A DNA stretch of 64,000 nucleotides from Eustoma russellianum (taxonomy: Eukaryota > Streptophyta > Magnoliopsida > Gentianales > Gentianaceae). The stretch covers positions 26,227,437 to 26,291,436 of the forward strand of contig AP025062.1 in the NCBI GenBank assembly GCA_036186865.1, in the 5' to 3' direction. The position numbers were made by a program, and so were the translations under genes. Positions 10,272-21,251 of this stretch are shown here, one piece after another. The notes below the pieces were generated by a model. That model was given only the letters and a program-made list of their open reading frames with translations. It made no database searches and had not been told where the DNA came from. Position 1 is the stretch's first letter, and the number at the start of each line of letters is the position of its first letter.

Positions 10272-13200
10272 AGGGTACCTAAAACTTTGTCTCCATTGTA
10301 GGATAAACGCAAGGAATGCAAGAAGGAGGCAAAGTCAAAGAATCTGAAAACCAAATGGTTTTTAGATATTGGATGTTCGAGGCATATGACGGGCAACCCC
10401 AAACTATTCACGGAACTTGAACATATTGATGGTGGAAAGGTGACATTCGGTGACAACAACAAAGGAAAAGTTGTTGGAAGAGGAACAATCGGGGATCCTA
10501 ACACATTTCAAATACAAAATGTGTTATTAGTAAGCAATCTATCCTATAATTTACTTAGTATTTCTCAACTTATAGATTGTGGTTATAATGTCTCCTTTCT
10601 TCCCAATTCTTGTGATATAATAAATAAAAAGGGAGAAATAGTATTAAAAGGAAATAGAGATAGTAATATTTATACTCTTACCTTAGATAACATGTTAGAT
10701 GCTAAGGTTAAGTGTCTAATATCACATGACTTAGATGTGAATTTATGGCATAGAAGATTAGGCCATATAGGAATTTCAACCATTAGGAAATTATCTAAAA
10801 AGAATTTAATTAAAGGTATGCCTAAGTTAGACTTAGATAATTTTCAAATGTGCGAAACATGTATTAAGGGAAAACACATTAAAGAAACCTTAAAACCGAA
10901 ACATGAAGTGAGTACTAGTCATGTACTAGAATTGCTTCACTTAGACTTATTTGGTCCAAGTAGGACAAGAAGTCTGGGTGGACACTAGTATGTGTGTGTC
11001 ATAGTAGATGATTACTCACGCTACACATGGACATTGTTCTTAACACACAAAGACGATGCTCCATTAGCAATCGAAACCCTTATCAAGCAACTTGAAAACA
11101 TTTATGAAGAAAATGTTAAGAAGATTAGAAGTGATAGAGGTGGAGAATTTAAAAACAAAGACGTAATCAAATTTTGCGAACTATATGGAATAAAACATGA
11201 ATTCTCACCACCTAGAACACCACAACTCAATGGAGTTGTTGAACGTAAAAATAGAACAATTCAAGAAGTTGCTAGGACAATGCTGTGTGAAAATAAAGTA
11301 CCTAAATATTTATGGGTTGAAGCTGTTAGTTGTGCATGCTATATTATAAATAGGCTTACTATTAGAAAGAAATTAAATAAAACGCCTTATGAATTGCTAA
11401 ACAATAGACAACCTAAGATAGATTATCTTAAAGTATTTGGATGTAAATGTTTTGTGCTAAACACTAAGGATAATCTAGATAAATTTGAACAAAAGTCTAT
11501 TGAATGCATATTTGTTGGGTATTCAACTAACTCAAGAGCATATAGGTGTTATAATCCTGCATCTAGAAAAATAATTGAATCTATACATGTAAAATTCAAT
11601 GAAAATGCATGCTTCGAAGTTAGTGATAAACATCAACATAAACAAGAAACAAATGTTGAAAATATGTTTGATGATGATGTAATACTTGAGCTTGTACTTG
11701 ATCATCTAGAACCAACTCCCCCTGAACAAGACATGCATGAACCCTTAGGTGATATAAATGAAGAAAATTTGCAATTGGAAGATAATGTAACCAATGATCC
11801 AGTTACATATGATAATGTTCACACTAATGAAACATTTGAACAAGATGAGGGTGAACCTAGTCGATCTAGGAATTGGTGGCACCCTAGAGAATTAATCATT
11901 GGGGATCCAAGTGTTGGGGTTAGAACACGTAGAAATATAAGTCAACTTGGAGGACATAGCTTAATCTCACAATTAGAACCTAAGAATGTAAAGGAAGCCT
12001 TAGGTGACATAACATGGATAGAAGCTATGCATGAGGAATTGAACCAATTCACAAGGAACAATGTGTGAGACTTAGTACCTAAACCTGAAGATAAGTCTAT
12101 CATAGGAACTAAATGGGTGTTTAGGAATAAGATGGACGAACAAGGAAATATTACAAGAAATAAAGCTAGACTAGTCGCACAAGGATATAATCAACAAGAA
12201 GGTATAGATTATGAAGAAACCTTTGCACCCGTTGCACGACTAGAAGCAATTAGATTGTTACTTGCAATTGCAAGTCTAAGCAATATTAAGCTCTTCCAAA
12301 TGGATGTCAAGAGTGCATTCTTGAATGGATACATCCAAGAAGAGGTGTTTGTCAAACAACCCCCCTGGATTCGAAGATCCAAAGAATCCTAACCATGTGT
12401 AGAAGCTTAAGAAAGCTTTATATGGTTTGAAACAAGCTCCAAGAGCTTGGTATGATAGATTTGCAAACTTTATTATTGCAAATAATTATCAAAGGGGAAC
12501 TATAGACAACACATTATTCCTAAAAAGAAAAGGTAATGATTTGTTAATAGTTCAAATATACGTTGACGATATCATCTTTGGTTCAACCAACCCTACCTTA
12601 GTAAAAGACTTTGAAGAGTGTATGAAGTCGAAGTTTGAAATGTCAATGGTAGGAGAGTTGAATTATTTCTTAGGACTTCAAATTAAACAAACCCCTCAAG
12701 GAATTCATATTAGCCAACTTAAGTATGTCAATGATATGATTAAGAAGTTTGGTTTTGAAGAGTTGAAACCTACAACTACCCCCATGAGTGTTAGTACCAA
12801 ACTTGATAAGGATGAAAATGGTAAACCTTTTGATGACACACTCTATAGGTCTATGATTGGATCACTGTTATACTTAACTGCATCAAGACCTGACATCATG
12901 TTTAGTGTATGTATGTGTGCTAGGTTTCAATCTTGTCCTAAGGTATCACATTACAATGCAGTGAAAAAGATCTTTAGATATCTTAAGCATACACCTTACT
13001 TAGGACTGTGGTATGATAGAAACGCTAAGTTGGAATTACACGCATATAGTGATGCTGATTATGGTGGTTGTAAGTTAGATAGAAAATCCACTAGCGGTAC
13101 TTGTCAATTCATAGGAACCAATTTGATCTCTTGGTTTTCTAAAAAGCAAGCTAGTGTAGCTCTTTCTACCACTGAAGCTGAGTATATCGCTTTGAGTTTA

Positions 13201-13512
13201 TGTACAACCCAAATACTTTGGCTTAAACAGCAACTTAGTGATTTTGGCATTAAAATGAAAAAGATTCCAATTTTCTGCGATAGCACCAGTGCAATCAATC
13301 TTTCACGGAATTCGGTGCTTCATTCTAAGGCCAAACACATTGAGGTGCGATACCACTTTCTTCGCGATCATGTTCAAAATGAGGACATAGTGATAAACCA
13401 TATAAGAACTGATCATCAAATTGCTGACATCTTCACCAAACCCCTTAATCAAGCCACTTTTGAATACTTACGAGCCAAATTAGGTATGATGACTTACAAT
13501 ACCATTGTATAG
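10272..13512 (+). pseudogene. pol: Element A Pol (protease, integrase, RT, RNase H), broken
   Basis: Domains in order: protease FLDIGCSRHMTG near 10360, where the usual DSG triad reads DIG; GAG-pre-integrase with the HHCC finger (HRRLGH ... CETC) near 10750-10870; integrase core with DLFG, SDRGGEF and ERKNRT around 10940-11260; RT with MDVKSAFLNG near 12300 and YVDD near 12560; RNase H with AYSDADYGG near 13045 and CDSTSAINL near 13280, ending ADIFTKPL. It is in frame with gag but interrupted by TAG 10299-10301, TAG 10986-10988, TGA 12066-12068 and TAG 12400-12402. A six-base C run at 12360-12365 shifts the frame by one. The RNA may be made, but no full polyprotein can be. Confidence 0.9.
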
Positions 13513-13800
13513 TTCTATCTTTTGCATGATTTGCAAAATAAAGGGGGAGATAGAATAAGCACATGATTTTAGATTTTAGTTGGTAAGTCATTTTAGATTT
13601 TAGTTGGTAAGTCATTATTTGGTATGAAATGATAAGTTTCAATTGGTTATGAGTTGAGTATAGGTTAAGGGGGAGAGTATGAGTTGAGGGGGAGCAACAT
13701 ACTATTTAAAAGTTGAAAACATTTGGTTAAATTTTTAATTATAAGTTGTGACATTAAAATCATGTTAGGTTATTTTGAAAATCATCCAAAAGGGGGAGAA
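13513..13800 (+). promoter_or_regulatory. Element A 3' internal region with repeated polypurine tracts
   Basis: The primary PPT AAAAGGGGGAGAA (13788-13800) abuts the 3' LTR. Three more AGGGGGAG-type tracts occur upstream at about 13539-13550, 13667-13676 and 13686-13694. Multiple polypurine tracts are characteristic of Sireviruses and also appear in elements C and E. Confidence 0.8.
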
Positions 13801-16349
13801 TGTTGAGAGATATGTTTGGATAATTTTCAAAGTCATGATTTTAAGTGGTTAATACTTAAAAATGTCATACATGGTGTTATATGTGATTAAAAGTTGAAAA
13901 AGTTGACATCGGTCTCTCAGGTTGTTGCACATCGATCGATGTCTAGGGTTTTTAGAAATAATTTTCTAAAATGTGTTAAAATGATTGTTTTCATTTGTAC
14001 ATGATTTATACATGTTCATTATGTGCTTATTATGTGTTTTTGGTGATTATTATTATCTTGTGACTAACATGCCTTGGAAGTTTCTACAACTTACCAAAAA
14101 GGGCAAAATTGGTATTTTGAGTTTTGTAGGAACATGATATGGTGGAAATATTTCAAGAGCATATTCTTATACTATTTATCATGACAAAGTTGATATCATG
14201 ATTATTTATGACCATCCGGGACATTTCTGGAGTTTTCTCACACCAGGGGTATTTTGGTCATTTTACCCCCAAGGGTATTTTTGGTATTTTCACTCAAGGA
14301 ATCTCTTGAGCATATTATTATCTTCATTCTGGAGCTGTGTTATTGTTAGTTTGAAGATTATATGGTGATCTTATATCTTATTCTCTCAACCGATGATATT
14401 ATTGACTATAGCTGGATATGTGACGATTTGAGATGTCACATTCTATTTTTTTCTTGAAGACACTCTTATATATGTTATAAGAGAATATTTATCATCATTA
14501 TTCAGAGATATTAAAGGTGTCAAAGGTGTGGAAATGTTCTTGACATATAAGAAGAAATATTGGGGAATTTCGGTGTTACACATTGGCATAATCTTGTCAA
14601 TTGTTATTTATTTATTTCTTCTTCAAAAATCTAAGTTGCTACACTTATGTATATGTGGAAAAACGTGATTGTTAAGGTGAATATGATGTAGAGTTCATTT
14701 TATGAGTTGGAGACAAGTGGACCAACCAAAAAGGAGCTAGTTGGCAAAATTGCCAACTTGGAGTTTACTAAAAATAGCCAACGGCTATATTGTTTTTCTT
14801 GGGTATTTTCAGCAGATTTTTAAAGTCAAATGGAGCTCTCACATGTTCTATTATGATGCTTGAAGTTGGGGATAATTTGGTGATATTATCCTTTCTTATT
14901 TAATTAAGAAAAAGAAAAGAAAAAAAATTATTACTTTTGAAATGTAGCCAACGGCTACTTCAATTTTGGAGCTGAAAATTGGAGTTTTTTTTGTTTGAAT
15001 TGGTACAAGCTCACATGCCTATTATCTTGCCAAAGAGTTGAGAAGATGGTGGAGTGGTTATGACCTTATTATCTTCACATTTTCAAGATAATTCCAAGTC
15101 ATTTTTCAAGGTGTTAAAATCGTCCAAGGTGACATCCAAGGTGGACCAATCATTGTGTTTTATTTTGCCAAGTGTACAAAGCCAACCAATGATGAGAAGA
15201 CATTTGGAGTTAATGATGAAGATGATGGCACATTGGCATTCTTATCTTCAAGGCTCAAATCACACTATAAATAGAGGCATTGGTGAAGAAGATGAAACAC
15301 ACTTGAAGCTCACAAACATTCTATAGCTTTCATATTCATCTTCTTGTTCTTGTTGTTGTATTTTGTTGTAGCAAAGTTGTTCTTAATATTTTGGTGAGCT
15401 ACAAGCCTCTTGAGCTTCATTTGTAAGATTGATTAGCCATCTTTATAAGGCTACATCAATAGGTGTTGGAGGTATTGCAACTAAGTGTTGCTTAGAAGGT
15501 GATTATCCAAGTCTTGAGTAGGATTGGTGTATAACCCAAGGATCAAGCTTGGCTCTTGTTGTAAGGTGTTCATATCATAGTGAAATCCAAGGAAAGGTGT
15601 TCCTTGGGACTGGAGTAGGTCACATTGACCGAACCAGGATAAATCCTCGGTGTTCTTCTCTTGTTTCTTTATTTCTGTTTTCTGCCCGTTTTTGACTGCA
15701 GTTTTCACCCAACTTCACACAATTTGAAAATATAGCTAAACATTTTCAAAATTCGTGATTTTTGGTGGAGTTATACTTCAGACTGTTAGGTTTCATTTGC
15801 AACAAGAATCACTTGATTTGAGCAAGTAAAAGTTAGTCTTTCAGTCTTTGCAAGATAACTGCTCCAATCTGGCTGCAATCTGACCAGTTTTGAGAAAAGT
15901 TAAATTCTGTATTTTTCAAGAATTGTTTGAGGTCAGGGCCTTTTGGAAACTTCATCTACACATCCTAAGGAGTGTTTTGATATAAAGATCAACCTTTTTG
16001 GTTGAGTATTCAAAGAGAAACACTATTTTCAAAATCAGCAACATTCTGTCCAATTCTGTCCAGATTGACCATCTAAATCTTTTAATTTGTTTGAAGGGTC
16101 AAACGATCTTATTTTTGTCTGATTTTTGGACAGAGTCTTGTTAACTCATTGAAGTTTAATTCTGGAAAGTTTCATAATTTTTGGAGTTGTGTACAATTAT
16201 TTGTGAATTTTTGAAAAACGGGTTCTGAATCTGAGTTGGTCTCAGATTCTGTTTTCAAGGGGATTTTAACAAAGGATTGTAGTGTAATTTCCGCTAACCA
16301 CTATTCACCCCCCTTCTAGTGGTGTTCATTGCAGGTGCACGGTCCAATA
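13801..16349 (+). repeat. Element A 3' LTR
   Basis: 2,549 bp and nearly identical to the 5' LTR. Differences I can see include single substitutions and changes in the length of homopolymer runs. TATA box at 15266-15273. Confidence 0.93.
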
Positions 16350-16354
16350 TGATA
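16350..16354. repeat. Target-site duplication of element A (right)
   Basis: TGATA, identical to 5449-5453. Confidence 0.9.
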
Positions 16355-17909
16355 TACTTGAATATATGTTCAAAAACGTTCATATTTAGGTGGAGGTGAT
16401 ATATTATTCATTTTATGACTTGTTAACAAGTGGACCAACCAAAAAGAAGCTAGTTGGCAAAATTACCAACTTGGAATTTTCAAAGTAGTAGCCAACGGCT
16501 ACTAAGGTGTCTTTGGAGATGATTTTTGGTTTGAATTTGTCAACTCCCACATGCCTATTCTCAAGCCAAGGAGTTGAGGGGATATTGGAGGAATATGCCA
16601 TTCTATCTTCTTCTTATTATCTTCATTTTCCAAAGGATAATTGAGACTTGCCAAGGTGTAAAATTCGGCCAACGTGTTGATTCCAAGGTGGACCAATCAT
16701 TTTGCTTGATGTTGCCAAGTGTACAAGGCTAACCAATGATGTGAAGACACTTAAGCATTGATGATGAAGATGGTGACACATTGGAGGTCTTATCTCGAAG
16801 GCTCACTTCACACTATAAAAAGGAGGAAATGGTGAAGAAGATGAAACACACTTGAAGCTCACTTGAAAGCATTTGTTGATTTGTCTAGCTATCTTCTTCT
16901 TGTCATTATTGTTCCATTCTTTGTAGTCAAGGTGTTCTTGTTGTATTTGTTGGAGAGCTACAAGCCTCATGAACTTCATTTGTAAGATTGATTAGTCAAC
17001 TCTATAAGGCTACATCAATAGGTGGTAGAGGTGTTGCAACTAACTGTTGCATAGAAGGTGTTCATCCAAGTCTTGAATAGGGTTGGTGTATAACACAAGG
17101 ATCAAGCTTGGTTCTTGTTGTAATTTGGTTCATACCATAGTAAAATCCAAGAAAAAGTGTTCCTTGGGACTGAAATAGGTCACATTGACCAAACCAGGAT
17201 AAATTCTCGGTGTTTTTATCTGGTTTCTACATTTTTGCATTCTGCCCTTTTTCAATGCAGTTTTCACACATCTTCACATGTTTTGAAAAAATAGCTAACC
17301 ACTTTAAAAATTTGTGATTTTTGATGGAGTTATACTTCAGACTGTTAGCTTTTATTTGCAATAAGCATCACTTGATTTGAACAAGGAAAAGTTAGTCTTT
17401 CAGTCGTTGCAAGATAACTGCTCCAATCTAGCTGCAATCTAACCAGTTTTCATAAAACTTGAATTCTGTTTTACCTAAGAGTTGTTTAAGGTCAGAGACT
17501 TTTGAAATCATAAACTAGACATCCTAAGGAGTGTTTTGATATAAAGCGCAACCTTTTTGGTTGGGTATTCAAAGAGAAACACGTTTTTCAATTTCAACAA
17601 CATTCTGTCCAATTCTGTCCAGATTGACCATCTGAAACTTTTTATTTGTTTGAAGGTCCAAACAATCTTATTTTTGTCTAATTTTTGGACAGAATCTTGT
17701 AAACACATTGAAGTTAAATTCTGAAAATTGTCTTAATTTATTGAGTTGTGTACAAGGATTTTTCAATTTTTCAAAAATGGATTCTGAATCAGAGGCATTC
17801 TCAGATTCTGTTTTCAAAGAGGATTTTTATCAAGGGTAGTAGTATAATTTCCGCTAACCACTATTCACCCCTCCTCTAGTAGTGTTTATTGCAGGTGCAT
17901 GGTCCAACA
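16355..17909 (+). repeat. Sirevirus B 5' LTR, right part
   Basis: The sequence continues the B LTR exactly where it was cut at 5453. It aligns to the A LTR from about the GCTACACTTATG segment (near 6290) onward and ends GGTCCAACA at 17909. Many scattered differences from the A LTRs show it is an older relative, not part of A. It carries TATAAAA at 16814-16820. Confidence 0.9.
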
Positions 17910-17911
17910 AT

Positions 17912-17923
17912 TGGTATCAGAGC
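17912..17923 (+). other. Element B primer-binding site
   Basis: TGGTATCAGAGC follows the LTR end after 2 bp and matches the initiator tRNA-Met complement. Confidence 0.9.
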
Positions 17924-18030
17924 AAGGTCTACACCACTCAAAGAAGCAAGATTCAACACCGTACGAACACCACAACGCCAAGAAACAATTTTTCAAAGTT
18001 GCCTGCTAGTCTCAAATCAAAGTACTTACA

Positions 18031-18474
18031 ATGGCAATAGTTTCTCACAAAGGTGAGTTGGAAGGTATGTCCACACAACATCATCCTCTTTTTGATCGTA
18101 ATAATTTTGTGCATTGAAAACTAAGAATGAGGCTATTCTTAATGGCTATAGACATCGATTTATGGTCTATAGTTGAAGATGGACCTTACATTCCAATGAA
18201 AATTGTACAAGTTAGTGGAGTCACTCAAGAAGTTGAAAGATATAAAAGTGAATGGTCATCGGAAGATAAAAGTAAAGTGGCCATGAATGTTAAAGATATG
18301 CAATTACTTTTGAATGGACTTACAACTTCTGAAACAGGATATTTGTCAAACTGCACAAGTGCGCACGATATGTGAAAATCATTAGAATTAAAGCATGAAG
18401 GTACTAGTGGTGTAAAAGAGTCGAAAATAAACATGCTTATGACTGAACTTGAATCTTTAAAAATTGTAGGATCT
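18031..18474 (+). pseudogene. gag: Element B gag, N-terminal fragment
   Basis: It starts ATGGCAATAGTTTCTCACAA like the element A gag and reads the same copia gag N-terminus (RMRLFLMAIDIDLWSIVEDG). Two tryptophan codons have become TGA, at 18115-18117 and 18373-18375. The reading stops at ...LESLKI where the LTR of element C begins. The remainder of B (gag C-terminus, pol, 3' LTR) is not found on the other side of C or anywhere else in the window. Confidence 0.88.
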
Positions 18475-20608
18475 GCAAGGCACCACTAGAAGGAGGAGGG
18501 GGAGGTTGAATAGTGGGTGCGGAAAATGTGGTTTTTAAAATTGTTTTAGACCAAAAACCCAATTTCTGAAAATAGTTTCTGTTTTTAGGACCTGTTTTGA
18601 AACGTTTTGAAAACTAGGTTACAGGTCTTTAAAAATTCTGAAATTTGGAGAGATTTTAGTCTCAGATGTTCAGAGTATCTCCTCAAAAATTTCAGATTAA
18701 AATTCAACCTTTAGCCCCTTCAAAAATCGTTGGCGGTCAGATTGCGCAAATCTGCCAGAAACGGTAGTCTGATTTGAAAAATTAATTCCAATTAAACCGT
18801 GACTCCAAATGCTCTGAAAATTTAATGAATAACCCCTTATTAAATTTATTTAATTGAGTTGAAATATTTTTGAAAAATGCTTTTGTGAAGTTAGTCAAAT
18901 ACGTTCAAAGTCTCAACCTTTGCAAGCCTAAAAATCAGACTGCACTAGTCTCATAACTTTTGATGTTTGAATTACTTATACTTGTCCAAAAGGGTTGAAA
19001 CTTGCTCCAAATGAACCTTAAGACATGTGGCTATATTTCCTGAAAGTGTCGTGATTTTTGAAGTTCGGTTACTATTTTTAAGAATGTTATAAAAATGATG
19101 CACTGTGCTGGAAATTGAAAGTAAGTGCTGAAAAGTAGAGAACACAAGGAATTTTATACTGGTTCAGTTAAATCAACCTACTCCAGTCTTCGAGTACAAC
19201 TTCCTCGGTTTTCACTAATCACAAAACACAAATAACACCTTACCACACAGGGTTGATAGAGTTACACACCAACTCTAACCCTTTACAAACCTTATAAGTG
19301 ATTACAACGATCACGAACACCACCAGCTAGCGGATGCAAGATTGATCACACCTTGATCAATCTTTTACAACAATGCAGAGTATATGGTGGTATGTAAGAA
19401 GCCTATTCAAGATGTAAGAATATGATTACAATAGGCTTTAAGAGAGAAGAAAGAAAGAAGTATAGAAGAAGAGATGGAAAGCGTTTTTGAGCACTTGAAT
19501 TTGCAAGACTTGTCTTGTGTTTTTGTTTGCTCACTTTTTCTTTTTTATCCACAATAGCCACCCCCTTTGCCTTGCTCTTTCCCTTGAAAATTATCTTTTA
19601 AGTCCTTGGAAGAATATCTTGCATCATTGTGATATTCACTTGCTTACCTGGCAACTCCTCATTGGATGATCATTAAGCCTTCGCTTACTTGGCACTCATT
19701 GATTGGATGAAAGTTATCATCATTCGATGACTAGATAAATCTGAAAATAACCTTGTGTAGCTCCTTTCTTTATGTCACCAACATTTTATGCTTCATTCTT
19801 GGCCAATCAAGATGCCAACAAAGCTCCACATATGCTCCAACAAGCTGTAGTAGGCGTGTGATGCAGCTTGTGCATGTGCTGAATTTTATTTTTGCCAACT
19901 TTGTAAAATAGTGCACAATACTTATACACATATGGTATATTCTAATCAGCCCTTAATTGATTTTTCTATAACACTTTAGAATGTATAGAGTATGTAAAAA
20001 GTGTCTAGATACATGTTATATGTCATGCCAAAAATGTTCCATGTGTCGTGTTCGTAGAAAACCGAATTTTCGACGTTTGTCGATTACCCGATTTTTCTCC
20101 GATTAAATTCCAACTTTTTGCACATGTTATCTATATTATTTTACACATAATGTACATAAACTAAACTTTAATACTCAGCACTCATGGCTGATTTAAAGTG
20201 GCGCCTACATGTGACAAAAATTGAATTTGGAATCTCCACAATTTGGCCTTAATTTGGGGAGATTTGTGTGTGCCAAGATGAAATGATTTTATAGCTGTAT
20301 ATACCATGTAAGCCACAAAATTTGTGGCCATTTTTGAAGTGTAGGGGCTGGCCATCTATATATGGAAAGTACGTGATACGTTAACGAAGTTTCGGTATTC
20401 ACCCGATACGACAATTTTTGGTTTAGAACCTTTTAACGTGTCGTAATAATTTTGTCATCACCATGACTTATATCATATGATATAAGACCTGAATATACTC
20501 ATAAATATGAGGTAAATATAGTGGTGTGATGTTAACGTACGTTCGTAAAATATATAACGTGTCGGTAGTATGTTGGAATATGTGTGTAGTGCCTTTTAAA
20601 AAAAGCTG

Positions 20609-20671
<63 letters not shown>

Positions 20672-21032
20672 GGCGTGTGATAAAGGAGAGGGAAGAAGAC
20701 TTTCCATTCTTCAATTTGTTGCCTTTATGCCTTCTCCAAATATATCGCCATTCAATGAACTACTTAGTTCATTTAACTAAGTACTTCACTTAGTGAAGTA
20801 GTTTAGTTCATTAATGGTGGCACCTGAAAATAGTTCAAACACAACAAATATTTGCCATTTGATGTAAGCTTTAAAGCTTCATGGCTCGTTAGTATGACAA
20901 CATTATATATGAACTATATAAGGCAAGTTTCATTCAAAAACGTGTCAGGTCATAAAACGTGTCATGCATTTCTTTGTTACACGTTATTTAAATCATGTAT
21001 TTTGTAATCACCCAAACCCGTTTTTCTCTACA
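18475..21032 (-). repeat. Element C 3' LTR (low-coordinate copy)
   Basis: It runs TGTAGGATCTGC to CTCTACA on the plus strand, about 2,558 bp. It contains a (TA)n tract at 20612-20667 and a strong foldback near 20754-20815. The partner LTR is at 26386. Confidence 0.9.
20612..20667. repeat. (TA)n microsatellite inside the C LTR
   Basis: A 56-bp TA run. The matching position in the other LTR (28530-28558) has only 29 bp, so the tract changed length after insertion. Confidence 0.95.
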
Positions 21033-21205
21033 ATCTCCCCTTTTTGATGATTTACAAAATAACCTACGTTCATGATTTAAATTTTATCGCTCCCCCTTCA
21101 ATCATGCACAAATTCAAATTTTGAATTTCAAATTTCGAATTTTCTCTTCCTTGATTTGTGTAATCAATCTCTCTCCCCCCTTAAATCATGCATTCTCTCC
21201 CCCTT
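21033..21205 (-). promoter_or_regulatory. Element C polypurine tracts
   Basis: On the minus strand AAAAAGGGGAGAT (21033-21045) abuts the LTR. Further G-run tracts lie at about 21090-21097, 21171-21180 and 21195-21205, the same repeated pattern as in A and E. Confidence 0.8.
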
Positions 21206-21251
21206 TATTTTGGAAAGTCAATCAAAAATGCATGTAAATATGGAAAGACGA

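Larger units (their letters stand above)
5454..16349 (+). mobile_element. Sirevirus A, full-length copia element nested in the B LTR
   Basis: A 10.9-kb element with two LTRs of about 2.55 kb, a PBS, gag, pol (protease, integrase, RT, RNase H), several polypurine-like tracts and a TGATA target duplication. The LTRs differ at roughly 11 positions by eye, so insertion was recent. The coding region nevertheless carries several stops and a frameshift, so this copy looks non-autonomous. The long gag, large LTRs and AAAGGGGGAGA tracts indicate the Sirevirus (SIRE/Maximus) lineage. There is no third ORF between pol and the 3' LTR. Confidence 0.93.
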
